A DNA stretch of 64,000 bases from Pseudothauera rhizosphaerae (GTDB lineage: Bacteria; Pseudomonadota; Gammaproteobacteria; Burkholderiales; Rhodocyclaceae): NCBI RefSeq assembly GCF_004801305.1, contig NZ_SSOD01000007.1, positions 124,001-188,000 on the forward strand, given 5' to 3'. Under the pieces are notes generated by a model. That model saw only the letters and a program-made list of their open reading frames with translations. It had not been told where the DNA came from and ran no database searches. A program made the position numbers and the translations under genes. The first letter of the stretch is position 1; every line of letters begins with the position of its first letter. Below, in pieces: positions 17,401-25,781 of the stretch.

Positions 17401-20223
17401 CTGCAGGCCAACCCGGTACTGCTGCCGCCCGAAGTATCGGTCCGTGCCGCCCACACCCTGGCCGGCATTTCCGGCACGGCGCGCATGGCCCCGCTGCAGG
17501 CGCTCGCACGCGCCCTGGAGCATGCCCTGTCGCGCAGCCGCGACAACCAGATCGCCCCGACGGCCGAACAGGCCGCCCTGCTGCAGAGCTCGCTGGAGAC
17601 GCTCGAAGCGATGGTCGCCGAGGTCGGCGGCTTCCGCATGCCGCTACCGGTGCCGGAGCTGGCCGAACAGCTCGAAACCGTCGGCCGCCACCCGGTGGAG
17701 GAAGTGTCCGCCGAACCGCTGTACGAAGCGGCGGACGAGATCGTTCTCGAGCCCGCGCCCGAACCTGCGGTTGAAGCCGCGCTTGAAGCCGCGCTTGAAG
17801 CCGAATTCGCCGCCGACGCCGAGCTCGCGACCGAGCCCGAAGAGCCGGACGAGGCCGTCCAACCCGTCGAGGCTGCGGCCGAAGAAATGACCGTGGCCGA
17901 GGTGGTGGCAGTGGCGACGGCCGCTGCGGAAGCGGCGGCGGCCGAACCCGCGGCGCCGGAAGCCGCTCCGGTCCATGACGAAATCGACACCCAGTTGCTG
18001 CCCATCTTCCTTGAGGAAGGGGCCGAACTGCTGAGCGAACTGCACGCGGCGCTGCGGGCCTGGCGCGAGGCGCCGGCGGATGCCGATCACCCGCAGCGCA
18101 TCGCCCGCCAGTTGCATACCCTGAAGGGCAGCGCGCGCATGACCGGGGCGATGAACCTCGGCGAGCACGTCCACCAGATGGAATCGGCCTTTGAGGCCCA
18201 GCGCAAGAAGGGCGAGGACGTCGCCGCGCTCATCGAGTATCTGGAGGGCGGACTCGACGTGGTCGAACAGGCCCTCGACGTCCTCGCCAGCGGCGGCGAA
18301 CCCGCAGGGGCGGCCGCATCCGCCGCTGCGGCGGCGACCCAGACCGCCGGGGCAGCGGAAACCGGCGCCGTCGAGATCGCCGCCGAGGGCGAAGCCAGTT
18401 CCGCCAGTGCCACCTTGCGCGTCCGCGCCGACGCGGTGGACAGCTTCGTCAACCAGGCCGGCGAAATCGGCATCGCCCGCACCCGCATCGAGGGAGAACT
18501 GCGCACGCTGCGCCGCTCGCTCCTCGACCTCACGGAAAACGTCATCCGCCTGCGCAACCAGTTGCGCGAAGTGGAAATCCAGGCCGAGGTGCAGATGCAG
18601 TCGCGCATCGCCCAGGCCGAAAGCCATGAGGACGACTTCGATCCACTGGAGATGGACCGCTACACCCGCCTGCAGGAACTCACGCGGATGATGGCGGAGA
18701 GCGTCAACGACGTCACCACCGTGCAGCAGAACCTGCTCAAGAACCTGGACGGCGCCGACGTGGCGCTGCACGGCCAGGCGCGCATCTCGCGCGAACTGCA
18801 GCAGGCGCTGATGCAGGTGCGCATGGTGCCCTTCGACAGCCTCGCCGACCGCCTCTACCGCGTCGTGCGCCAGGCCGCCAAGGATCTCGGCAAGCGCGCC
18901 AACCTGGACCTGCGCGGCGGACGCATCGAACTGGACCGCGGCGTGCTGGAGCACATGGTCGCCCCGCTCGAACACCTGTTGCGCAACTCGCTCGCCCACG
19001 GCATCGAGGACGCCGAGGCGCGCCGCGCCGCCGGCAAGGCGGAGATCGGCGAGATCACGCTCACCGTGCGCCAGGAAGGCAACGAAATCGCCATCGAGCT
19101 GGCCGACGACGGCGCCGGCCTGAACTTCGCGCGCATCGCCGAACGGGCGCGGGCCAACGGCCTGCTCGGCGCAGACGAACAGACCGACGAGAAGCGCCTG
19201 ACCAACCTGATCTTCGTGCCCGGCTTCTCCACCGCCGGTTCGGTCTCCACCATCGCCGGCCGCGGCGTCGGCATGGACGTGGTGAAGGCCGAGACCGCCG
19301 CGGTCGGCGGCCGCATCGAAGTGAGCAGCGAACGCGGCGAAGGCACCCGCTTCCGCATCTACCTGCCGCTCACGCTGGCCGTGACCCAGGCCTTGCTGGT
19401 GCGCGCCGGCAACCGCAGTTGGGCGATCCCGTCCAGCATGATCGCCCAGGTGCTGGAACTGAAGGCCGATCCGCTCGAACGCCTGCGCACCGAGCATGGC
19501 ACCGAATGGCAGGGCGAGCACTACAGCTACCGCTACCTGCCGCGCCTGCTCGGCGACCACCACACCCAGCCGGAAGTCCAGCGCTTCAACTGGGTGCTGC
19601 TGCTGCGTGCCGGCGCCCAGACCCTGGCGCTGCACGTGGACGCCTTGCGCGGCAACCAGGAAATCGTGGTCAAGAACGCCGGCCCGCAGGTCGCCCGCCT
19701 GGTCGGCGTGTCGGGCGCCACGGTGCTCGGCGACGGCGAGATCGTGCTCATCCTCAACCCGGTCGCCCTGGCCAGCCGCGGCCTGGGCGGCGAGGAAGGG
19801 GCGGACGCCGGTGCCGGCCTGCAGGCGGAGGCCGCCCCGGCCGTGGTGCGCATCCCGACCATCATGGTGGTGGACGATTCCCTCACCGTGCGCAAGATCA
19901 CCGGCCGCCTGCTCGAACGGGAAGGCTACCGCGTGGTCACCGCCAAGGACGGCGTGGATGCGCTGGAAAAGCTCATCGAGACGGTGCCGGACGTGGTGCT
20001 CTCGGACATCGAGATGCCGCGTATGGACGGCTTCGACCTGGTGCGCAACATCCGCGCCGACGAGCGCACCCGGGCCGTGCCGGTGATCATGATCACCTCG
20101 CGCCTGGCGGACAAGCACAAGCGTTACGCCGAAGAGGTGGGCGCCAACCACTACCTGGGCAAGCCCTTCCAGGAAGAGGAACTGCTGGGCCTGCTGGCCG
20201 ATTACACCGCCGCCGTCCACTGA
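14455..20223 (+). CDS. chpA: Hybrid CheA-type histidine kinase ChpA/PilL
   Basis: A 1,922-residue kinase of the Pil-Chp system. The N-terminus (1-110) resembles a degenerate Hpt. Three Hpt domains with phospho-accepting His follow: H693 in HTLKGSGRM, H1000 in HTLAGISGTARM and H1221 in HTLKGSARM. They are joined by long Ala/Glu/Pro-rich linkers, one holding a 12-base tandem repeat. Next come the dimerisation helices (about 1315-1430), a HATPase domain (N box near H1500, GRGVGMDVV near 1602), a CheW domain (about 1638-1778) and a C-terminal receiver (phospho-Asp D1851). It follows pilJ and should phosphorylate PilG and PilH. Confidence 0.95.
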   Translation: MTQAIERDLGPLTWVKSEIDNALAHAAEGLEQAGSADDPATQVQFAQTHLHQARGALSIVGLDGLTQFADALDQLFGAAVRGDVAADAELLALGRRSLSAIGNYLEELVHGATDQPLRLASLYGEIQTARGRTGSAVDLFFPDLGRRPPRRAAAPRLGEEARRTRLRGLRTRFERGLLGWLRSPQDPAGAKTMRDAVTGIEQTLADSPARTLWWASIALFEALAAGEAAADTETRRLCAQLDAQLRRTLGGNSAVPDRLMREVLYLVARAPASTAHQRAVRDTWQLDTLMPEAGSAVSDAPLGPLLQTLHGKLAAAKETWDEFCTGSAEALARFETQLGELTRQAEQLGRPPFVRLLVGVNGFLQWLRKDPLQNTEALSMEVATALLLGESALERGGPDTTFSAQVADTLKRIAALMRGEAVESADQSPTTLGARRNQEREALTQLSREILSSLAHVEQALDDFFRNSEKRAPLAALATPLRQIEGALSLLGDEEAIAVVHEAAEEIAALAAAEDEPAAEQSASLAHRLSALGFYIQALQHGPASLARFLNPEQIEATELVEPPELPEAAPAIEELSLAPEPAPADAVEAQAEPAPAVEAPPEEVPVEEIVVEEVQEEDFSTEPPPAPAEVPAPAAETQRLIEASAEEIDAELLGIFIEEAHEVLDTISENLGLLRAEPSNTEYLTAVRRGFHTLKGSGRMVGLRELGEAAWGLEQTLNRWLQLEWTPTPALYGLVEAAREVFSAWVKQLEQGGAHGRDVTALLAEAELLRADDAQSREPASIGGATAPAGAEPAQPAEPVSYDFDLADAGDAEGAVEATATVAESTGTAEWKPESTVILAPIEASEFDLQHEPETVARTAPHVRAENPFLPSTAEAADEDVVAEALEEFEFDLEPALEIEQQLAPERPAAPEAAPAAADATIIQREAPSVAPQPTAEATAPAEDESDFVRIGEAEISRPLYDLYLAEARHHIATLHHELARLQANPVLLPPEVSVRAAHTLAGISGTARMAPLQALARALEHALSRSRDNQIAPTAEQAALLQSSLETLEAMVAEVGGFRMPLPVPELAEQLETVGRHPVEEVSAEPLYEAADEIVLEPAPEPAVEAALEAALEAEFAADAELATEPEEPDEAVQPVEAAAEEMTVAEVVAVATAAAEAAAAEPAAPEAAPVHDEIDTQLLPIFLEEGAELLSELHAALRAWREAPADADHPQRIARQLHTLKGSARMTGAMNLGEHVHQMESAFEAQRKKGEDVAALIEYLEGGLDVVEQALDVLASGGEPAGAAASAAAAATQTAGAAETGAVEIAAEGEASSASATLRVRADAVDSFVNQAGEIGIARTRIEGELRTLRRSLLDLTENVIRLRNQLREVEIQAEVQMQSRIAQAESHEDDFDPLEMDRYTRLQELTRMMAESVNDVTTVQQNLLKNLDGADVALHGQARISRELQQALMQVRMVPFDSLADRLYRVVRQAAKDLGKRANLDLRGGRIELDRGVLEHMVAPLEHLLRNSLAHGIEDAEARRAAGKAEIGEITLTVRQEGNEIAIELADDGAGLNFARIAERARANGLLGADEQTDEKRLTNLIFVPGFSTAGSVSTIAGRGVGMDVVKAETAAVGGRIEVSSERGEGTRFRIYLPLTLAVTQALLVRAGNRSWAIPSSMIAQVLELKADPLERLRTEHGTEWQGEHYSYRYLPRLLGDHHTQPEVQRFNWVLLLRAGAQTLALHVDALRGNQEIVVKNAGPQVARLVGVSGATVLGDGEIVLILNPVALASRGLGGEEGADAGAGLQAEAAPAVVRIPTIMVVDDSLTVRKITGRLLEREGYRVVTAKDGVDALEKLIETVPDVVLSDIEMPRMDGFDLVRNIRADERTRAVPVIMITSRLADKHKRYAEEVGANHYLGKPFQEEELLGLLADYTAAVH
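17771..17803 (+). repeat. 12-base tandem repeat inside the chpA linker
   Basis: TTGAAGCCGCGC is repeated 2.75 times within an Ala/Glu-rich linker between Hpt domains, encoding VEAALEAALEAE. The unit is a multiple of three, so copy-number change would alter linker length without a frameshift. Confidence 0.7.
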
Positions 20224-20234
20224 AACCCGCCGCC

Positions 20235-20297
20235 GGCGCGGCGAACGGGCCGCGCCAGCGCCTACGCACATGCTGCGGCGGATTCGCCCTGCCGCAG
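20235..20297 (+). terminator. Tandem GC stem-loops after chpA
   Basis: Two hairpins follow the chpA stop: GGCGCGGC-N6-GCCGCGCC (20235-20256) and CTGCGGC-N11-GCCGCAG (20273-20297), the second followed by CTTCCCCC. Neither has a true T run, so they are only plausible terminators or RNA-end stabilisers for the long pil-chp transcript. Confidence 0.35.
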
Positions 20298-20327
20298 CTT
20301 CCCCCGGCAGGGTGCGCTCGGAGCGCG

Positions 20328-20333
20328 TAAAAT
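20328..20333 (+). promoter_or_regulatory. Candidate -10 element placing the start at the algH ATG
   Basis: TAAAAT matches the -10 consensus at five of six positions and ends six bases before the algH ATG (20340). A transcript from it would begin at or next to the start codon, giving a leaderless mRNA. The -35 is not convincing. Confidence 0.4.
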
Positions 20334-20339
20334 ACCCGC

Positions 20340-20906
20340 ATGAGCGAACTGACCGCCAACCTCACGCATCACTTCCTGATCGCCATGCCGCGCATGGCCG
20401 ATCCGAACTTTGCGCGCACGCTCACCTACATCGCCGAGCACAACGACCAGGGCGCGCTCGGCATCATCGTCAACCGCCCCATCGACATGACCCTGGGCGC
20501 GCTGTTCGAGCGCGTCGAGGTGCCGCTGGAGGCCGACGGCTTTTCGGAGCAGCCGGTGTATTTCGGCGGTCCGGTACAGACCGACCGCGGCTTCGTGCTG
20601 CACCGCCCGGCCGGCGAATGGCACTCCACGCTCAAGGTCAACGACGACATCGCGCTCACCAGCAGCCGCGACATCCTGCAGGCCATCGGCAGCCAGGGCG
20701 AACCGGAACAGATCCTGGTGACCCTCGGCTATGCCGGCTGGGCCGCCGGCCAACTGGAACAGGAACTGGCCGACAACGCCTGGCTCACCGTCCCGGCCGA
20801 CATGGCCATCGTCTTCGACCTGCCGCCGGAAGAAAGGCTGGTCGCGGCGATGCAGCACCTGGGCATCGATTTCGCCAATCTCAGCGACGTGGCGGGGCAT
20901 GCCTGA
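20340..20906 (+). CDS. YqgE/AlgH family protein (UPF0301)
   Basis: A 188-residue conserved cytoplasmic protein. Family motifs are [45 protein letters not shown] and [18 protein letters not shown]. The biochemical function is not settled. It commonly precedes the Holliday-junction resolvase-like ruvX/yqgF gene, as here, where the two overlap by eight bases. It is the first gene of the plus-strand string algH-ruvX-pyrR-pyrB-pyrC'. Confidence 0.92.
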   Translation: MSELTANLTHHFLIAMPRMADPNFARTLTYIAEHNDQGALGIIVNRPIDMTLGALFERVEVPLEADGFSEQPVYFGGPVQTDRGFVLHRPAGEWHSTLKVNDDIALTSSRDILQAIGSQGEPEQILVTLGYAGWAAGQLEQELADNAWLTVPADMAIVFDLPPEERLVAAMQHLGIDFANLSDVAGHA

Positions 20907-21351
20907 GGCCATTCCGGGACTGCCTTCCCGCGGCACCCTGCTCGGCTTCGACTTCGGCCTCGCGCGCATCGGCGTCGCGGTCGGCGAACTCGAAACCGCC
21001 CACGCCAGCCCCCTGGCCACCATCGCCGGCGAAGCCAATGCCCCGCGCTTCGCCGCCATCGAAAAGCTGATCGCCGAATGGCGCCCGGTCGGCCTGGTGG
21101 TGGGCATCCCCACCCATCTCGACGGCGGCGCGCACGAGATGACCGCCCGCTGCCGGCGTTTCGCCCACCAGTTGCACGGCCGCTTCGGCCTGCCGGTGGC
21201 CGAGGTGGACGAACGCCTGTCCTCGGCCGAGGCCGAAGGCGGCCTGCGCGAAGCCGGCGTCGGACGCTGGCGCGAACGCAAGGCGGTGCTGGACGCGGCC
21301 GCCGCGCAGATCATCCTGCAACACTTCCTGGACGCACACCGACATGCCTAG
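20899..21351 (+). CDS. ruvX: Putative pre-16S rRNA nuclease / Holliday-junction resolvase-like YqgF
   Basis: A 150-residue RNase H-fold protein. The N-terminal catalytic Asp is in [26 protein letters not shown] precedes the second acidic strand ([14 protein letters not shown]), and a C-terminal Asp lies in [15 protein letters not shown]. coli YqgF matures the 16S rRNA 5' end. The ATG at 20899 overlaps the algH stop, and its own end overlaps the pyrR start, so the three genes are tightly coupled. Confidence 0.92.
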   Translation: MPEAIPGLPSRGTLLGFDFGLARIGVAVGELETAHASPLATIAGEANAPRFAAIEKLIAEWRPVGLVVGIPTHLDGGAHEMTARCRRFAHQLHGRFGLPVAEVDERLSSAEAEGGLREAGVGRWRERKAVLDAAAAQIILQHFLDAHRHA

Positions 21352-21844
21352 CCTAGACGCAGAAGCCCTGTGCGCGCAGCTCATCGAGCAGATGCGCCCG
21401 CAGGTCGGACCCGACACCGCCCTGGTCGGCATCCACACCGGCGGCCTGTGGCTCGCCGAACGCCTGCACAAGGCGCTCGGCATCCGCCAGCCGCTGGGCG
21501 CCATCGACGTTTCCTTCTACCGCGACGACTACGGCTCCAAGGGCCTGCACCCGCAGCCGCAGCGCACCGAAATCCCCTTCAACGTGGAAGGCGCCCACGT
21601 GATCATCGTGGACGACGTGCTCTACACCGGACGCACCACGCGCGCCGCGCTCAACGAGCTGTTCGACTTCGGCCGTCCCGCCCGGGTCGAACTGGCGGTG
21701 CTGGTGGATCGCGGCGGGCGCGAACTGCCCATCGCCGCGCGCTACTGCGCCCACACCCTGCCCCAAGCCCTGCCCACCTCGCAGAACCTGCAACTGGAAC
21801 GCGGCGAGGACGGCACGTTCGCCCTGAGGTTGATCGATGCGTGA
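21344..21844 (+). CDS. pyrR: PyrR, pyr operon regulator/uracil phosphoribosyltransferase
   Basis: A 166-residue type I phosphoribosyltransferase. The PRPP loop is [17 protein letters not shown] and the base-side hood includes [21 protein letters not shown]. In Firmicutes PyrR binds pyr mRNA; in many proteobacteria it is mainly an uracil phosphoribosyltransferase or an uncharacterised regulator, and no obvious anti-terminator hairpin is visible upstream here. It overlaps ruvX by eight bases and pyrB by eight. Confidence 0.92.
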   Translation: MPSLDAEALCAQLIEQMRPQVGPDTALVGIHTGGLWLAERLHKALGIRQPLGAIDVSFYRDDYGSKGLHPQPQRTEIPFNVEGAHVIIVDDVLYTGRTTRAALNELFDFGRPARVELAVLVDRGGRELPIAARYCAHTLPQALPTSQNLQLERGEDGTFALRLIDA

Positions 21845-22796
21845 CCCCCAACTGAACAAGCACGGCGAACTGCAGCACCTGCTCACGCTGGACGGGCTGC
21901 CGCGGGAAATCCTCACCGCCATCCTGGACACCGCCGCGCCCTTCACCGAGGTGGCCGAGCGCGAGGTCAAGAAGCTGCCCCTGCTGCGCGGCAAGAGCGT
22001 GTTCAACCTGTTCTTCGAGAACTCCACGCGCACCCGCACTACCTTCGAGATCGCCGCCAAACGCCTGTCGGCCGACGTGGTGAACCTCAACATCAACACC
22101 AGCTCCACGGCCAAGGGCGAGAGCCTGCTCGACACCGTGGACAACCTGTGCGCCATGCAGGCCGACATGTTCGTCGTGCGCCACGCCGCCAGCGGCGCAC
22201 CGGTGCTGATCGCCCAGCACCTGCAGGCCACCGGGCGCGACCACATCCACGTGGTCAATGCCGGCGACGGGCGTCACGCCCACCCCACCCAGGGGCTGCT
22301 GGACATGTACACCATCCGCCACTACAAGCGCGACTTCACCAATCTCACCGTGGCCATCGTCGGCGACGTGCTGCACTCCCGCGTCGCCCGCAGCCAGATC
22401 GGCGCACTCGCCACGCTGGGCGTGCCGGAGATTCGCGTCATCGGCCCCAAGACCCTGCTGCCCACCGCGCTGGACCAGATGGGCGTGCGCGTCTTCCACG
22501 ACATGCGCGCCGGGCTCAAGGACGTGGACGTGGTGATGATGCTGCGCCTGCAGAACGAGCGCATGAACGGCGCGCTGCTGCCCACGCCGCAGGAATTCTT
22601 CAAGGTCTGGGGGCTCACCGCCGAGAAGCTGGCCCTCGCCAAACCGGACGCCATCGTCATGCACCCGGGACCGATGAACCGCGGCGTGGAAATCGACTCC
22701 GCCGTGGCCGACGGCGCCCAGGCGGTAATCCTGCCCCAGGTCACCTTCGGCATCGCGGTGCGCATGGCGGTGATGAGCATGCTCGGGAGCCACTGA
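21837..22796 (+). CDS. pyrB: Aspartate carbamoyltransferase catalytic chain
   Basis: Catalyses carbamoyl-aspartate formation, the committed step of pyrimidine synthesis. The 319-residue protein has the carbamoyl-phosphate site [13 protein letters not shown] (about 58-70), [12 protein letters not shown] and a C-terminal [11 protein letters not shown]. No pyrI regulatory chain follows. Instead the next gene encodes a dihydroorotase-like protein lacking metal ligands, the arrangement of class A ATCases in pseudomonads, where the inactive partner is needed for assembly. Confidence 0.96.
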   Translation: MRDPQLNKHGELQHLLTLDGLPREILTAILDTAAPFTEVAEREVKKLPLLRGKSVFNLFFENSTRTRTTFEIAAKRLSADVVNLNINTSSTAKGESLLDTVDNLCAMQADMFVVRHAASGAPVLIAQHLQATGRDHIHVVNAGDGRHAHPTQGLLDMYTIRHYKRDFTNLTVAIVGDVLHSRVARSQIGALATLGVPEIRVIGPKTLLPTALDQMGVRVFHDMRAGLKDVDVVMMLRLQNERMNGALLPTPQEFFKVWGLTAEKLALAKPDAIVMHPGPMNRGVEIDSAVADGAQAVILPQVTFGIAVRMAVMSMLGSH

Positions 22797-22806
22797 GGAA
22801 GGCACG

Positions 22807-24084
22807 ATGAAGATTCGCATCACGAACGGCCGGGTGATCGACCCGGCGAACAAGCTCGACACGGTCACCGACCTCTTCATCGCCGACGGCCGCGTCCTCG
22901 CCCACGGCCGCGCGCCGGAGGGCTTCGCCGCCGAACGTGTCATCGACGCCACGGGGCTGGTGGTCTGCCCGGGCCTGATCGACGTGGCCGCGCGCCTGCG
23001 CGAGCCCGGCTTCGAATACCGCGCCACGCTGGAATCCGAGATGGAAGCGGCGATGGCCGGCGGCGTGACCAGCGTGGCGATCCCGCCCGACACCGACCCG
23101 ACCCTGGACGAGCCCGGTCTCGTCGAAATGCTGTGCTACCGCGCCAAGAAGCTCAACCGCGCCCACATCTACCCGGTGGGTGCGCTCACCCTGGGCCTCC
23201 AGGGCGAACGCCTGTCCGAGATGGCCGAACTGGTCGAAGCCGGCTGCGTGGCCTTCTCTCAGGCCAACGTGCCCATCGTGGACAACGCCGTACTGATGCG
23301 CGCCATGCAGTACGCCGCCACCTTCGGCTTCCGCGTCTGGCTGCAGCCCATCGCGCCCTTCCTGTCCCGCGGCGGCTATGCCCACGACGGCGAGTACGCC
23401 AGCCGCCTGGGGCTGCCCGGCATCCCGGTGGCGGCGGAGACGGTGGCGCTGTACACCTACCTGCAGCTCGCCCAGGCCACCGGCGCCCGCCTGCACATCA
23501 CCCGCCTGTCCTCGGCCGCCGGCCTGCGCCTGATCGAGCAGGCCCGCGCCGACGGCATGGACGTGAGCTGCGACGTGTCCATCAACCACCTGCACCTGTG
23601 CGACCGGGACATCGGCCACTTCGACGCCAACTGCCACCTGATTCCACCCCTCCGGAGCGCGGCCGACCGGGACGCGCTGCGCGCCGCCCTTGCCGCGGGC
23701 AGCATCAATGCGCTGTGTTCGGACCACACCCCGGTGGACGACGACGGCAAGCAGACGCCCTTCTCCGAATCCGAGCCCGGCGCCACCGGCCTGGAACTGC
23801 TGCTGCCGCTGACGCTGAAATGGGCGCAGGAAACCGACACCGCACTGCCGGCGGCGCTGGCCCGCGTCACCTCCGACGCGGCGAAGGTCGTCGGCATCAC
23901 CAAGGCCGGCCACCTCGCCCCGGGCGCGCGCGCCGACATCTGCGCGTTCGATCCGGCCGCCTCCACCACGGTGAGCCGCCAGGCGCTGAAGAGCCAGGGC
24001 AAGAACACGCCCTTCCTCGGCCGCGAACTGCCCGGCCGGGTGCGCTACACCCTGGTCGAAGGCCAGGTGATGTTCGGCGAGTGA
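22807..24084 (+). CDS. Dihydroorotase-like protein PyrC' (probably inactive ATCase partner)
   Basis: A 425-residue amidohydrolase-fold protein related to type I dihydroorotase. The metal-binding HxH of active enzymes is lost: where DxHxHLREPG is expected, residues 59-68 read DVAARLREPG (His to Ala61 and Arg63). Downstream motifs remain recognisable (RLHITRLSSAAG, INHLHLCD, CSDHTPVDDD). This matches the PyrC' of Pseudomonas, which does not catalyse the reaction but supports PyrB oligomer assembly. It begins ten bases after pyrB. An active dihydroorotase should be encoded elsewhere. Confidence 0.88.
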   Translation: MKIRITNGRVIDPANKLDTVTDLFIADGRVLAHGRAPEGFAAERVIDATGLVVCPGLIDVAARLREPGFEYRATLESEMEAAMAGGVTSVAIPPDTDPTLDEPGLVEMLCYRAKKLNRAHIYPVGALTLGLQGERLSEMAELVEAGCVAFSQANVPIVDNAVLMRAMQYAATFGFRVWLQPIAPFLSRGGYAHDGEYASRLGLPGIPVAAETVALYTYLQLAQATGARLHITRLSSAAGLRLIEQARADGMDVSCDVSINHLHLCDRDIGHFDANCHLIPPLRSAADRDALRAALAAGSINALCSDHTPVDDDGKQTPFSESEPGATGLELLLPLTLKWAQETDTALPAALARVTSDAAKVVGITKAGHLAPGARADICAFDPAASTTVSRQALKSQGKNTPFLGRELPGRVRYTLVEGQVMFGE

Positions 24085-24095
24085 ATCCCCAGCCC

Positions 24096-24117
24096 TGCGG
24101 CCGGACGTCCGGCCGCA
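24096..24117. terminator. Perfect palindrome between convergent pyrC' and acyl-CoA synthetase
   Basis: GCGGCCGGAC-GTCCGGCCGC (24097-24116) plus one outer T-A pair is a perfect 22-base inverted repeat without a spacer, 12 bases after the pyrC' stop. It could fold on either strand as a transcription end. There is no T run. Confidence 0.5.
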
Positions 24118-24123
24118 AGGCTG

Positions 24124-25776
24124 CTACCGCCTGCCCGCCCGCTCCTCCTCCATCCGGCGCAGCACCCGGCGTTGCACCTTGCCGGTGGTGGTCATGGGCA
24201 GCGCGTCGATGAATTCGATCTCCTTGGGATACTCGTAGGGCGCGAGCCGGCCGCGCACGTGGGCCTGCAGTTCGGCCACCAGCTCTGCGCCCGGCGCGAA
24301 GCCCGCCGCCAGCACCACGAAGGCCTTCACCACCGCGCCCCGCTCCGGGTCGGGCTTGGGCACCACGGCGGCGTTGGCCACCGCCGGATGGCCGACCAGG
24401 CAGTTCTCCACCTCGGACGGCCCGATGCGGTAGCCGGCGGCCTTGAACACGTCGTCCGCGCGGCCCTTGTACCAGAGGTAGCCGTCCTCGTCCTGCACCG
24501 CCAGGTCGCCGGTGCGGCACCAGCCGCCGCTGTACTTGCGCGCCGTGGCCTCCGGGTTGTTCCAGTAGCCGAGGAAGAACACCGGGTCCGGGTCGCCGTG
24601 GCGGTCGCAGCGATTCACCGCCACCTCCCCCGGCGTGCCCGGCGGCAAGGGGTGGCCGGCGTCATCAATGACCGCCACCCGGTGGCCCGGGTAGGCGCGC
24701 CCCATGGAACCGGGCCGCGCCGGCCAGTCCTCGCAGGAGTTGCCCACGATGTAGTTGATCTCGGTCTGGCCGAACATCTCGTTCACGGTGACGCCCAGCG
24801 CATCGCGGCACCACTCGAACACCGTGTCGCCCACCGCCTCGCCGGCGCTCATGATGGCGCGCAGGCACAGGTCGAAATGCTCCCGCGGACGCGGCCAGGC
24901 CTTCATCATCGCCTTCAGCGCGGTGGGGAACAGGAAGGTGTTGGTGACCCGGTACCCGGCCATCAGGCGGAAGGCCGTGTCGGGCGAAAAGCGCCCGCGC
25001 CAGGCCACGATGGGGTGGCCGAAGTACAGCGTGGGCAGCAGCGCATCCCACAGGCCGCCGGTCCACGCCCAGTCGGCCGGCGACCAGAACACGTCGCCGG
25101 GACGCGGGAAACCGTTCTGGCTGGCGACGAAGCCCGTGAGGTTGCCGAACATCGCCCGTTGGGGGATCAGCGCGCCTTTCGGGGGTCCGGTGGTGCCGCT
25201 GGTGTAGATCAGCACCGCCCCGTCATCGGCCCGCGTGTCGGCCGGCGGCGGCGCACCGGAACCGGCCAGCAGCGCCTGCCAGGCGGTTTCGCCCGTGCCG
25301 GCTGGGGACTCGTCCACCACGATCAGGTGGCACAGGTCGGGGCACCGGGCGCGCAGTTCGCGCAGGGCCGGCAGGGCCGCGCCGTCCACGATGGCCGCCA
25401 CCGCGCCGCTGTCCTGCAGGCGGTATTCCAGCGCCTCGGGGCCGAACAGCACGGACAGGGGCGTGGACACCGCGCCGAGGCGGGCGATGGCCATGTAGGC
25501 CACCGCGGTCTCGAAGCGCTGGGGCAGCACGATGGCCACCCGCTCGCCCGCGGCGACCCCCAGCGCCGCCAGCCCGGCCGACAGCCTCACAGCCGCGTCG
25601 AACAGCCCGGCGTAGGTATGGACGGCCTTGCGCCCGTCTGCGTCCTCGGCGTACAGCGCCACCCGCCCGGCTTCGCCGGCCCAGCGCGCGCAACAGGCCT
25701 GGAACAGGTTGAAGCGCTCCGGCACCTGCCAGCGATGGGCGGCGTGCAGATCGGCGTAGCGATCCACATGGGTCAT
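24124..25776 (-). CDS. Acyl-CoA synthetase (AMP-forming, medium-chain/acetate-like)
   Basis: A 550-residue ANL-superfamily ligase that activates a carboxylic acid through an acyl-adenylate. The phosphate loop is LIYTSGTTGPPKG, later motifs are NEMFGQTEINYI, GWCRTGDLAVQDEDGYLWYKGRADD (A7-A8), and the C-terminal catalytic Lys is in TTTGKVQRRVLRR. The WSPADWAWTGG segment is typical of acetyl-CoA-like and medium-chain acyl-CoA synthetases; exact substrate is unknown. Translation may be controlled by a hairpin that masks its ribosome site (25782-25816). Confidence 0.9.
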   Translation of the reverse strand: MTHVDRYADLHAAHRWQVPERFNLFQACCARWAGEAGRVALYAEDADGRKAVHTYAGLFDAAVRLSAGLAALGVAAGERVAIVLPQRFETAVAYMAIARLGAVSTPLSVLFGPEALEYRLQDSGAVAAIVDGAALPALRELRARCPDLCHLIVVDESPAGTGETAWQALLAGSGAPPPADTRADDGAVLIYTSGTTGPPKGALIPQRAMFGNLTGFVASQNGFPRPGDVFWSPADWAWTGGLWDALLPTLYFGHPIVAWRGRFSPDTAFRLMAGYRVTNTFLFPTALKAMMKAWPRPREHFDLCLRAIMSAGEAVGDTVFEWCRDALGVTVNEMFGQTEINYIVGNSCEDWPARPGSMGRAYPGHRVAVIDDAGHPLPPGTPGEVAVNRCDRHGDPDPVFFLGYWNNPEATARKYSGGWCRTGDLAVQDEDGYLWYKGRADDVFKAAGYRIGPSEVENCLVGHPAVANAAVVPKPDPERGAVVKAFVVLAAGFAPGAELVAELQAHVRGRLAPYEYPKEIEFIDALPMTTTGKVQRRVLRRMEEERAGRR

Positions 25777-25781
25777 GTCGT

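Noticed and set aside
14374-17523. A 1,049-codon open frame antisense to chpA
   Set aside because: It mirrors the GC-rich third positions of chpA, has Gly/His/Arg/Val-biased low-complexity composition and no recognisable domain. The plus-strand frame encodes clear Hpt domains.
17644-20271. An 875-codon open frame antisense to the 3' part of chpA
   Set aside because: Same compositional shadow; the plus strand encodes an intact CheA core, CheW and receiver domains.
21280-21345. PyrR-type attenuator before pyrR
   Set aside because: The pyrR start overlaps ruvX, leaving no untranslated leader, and no antiterminator/terminator pair is visible.
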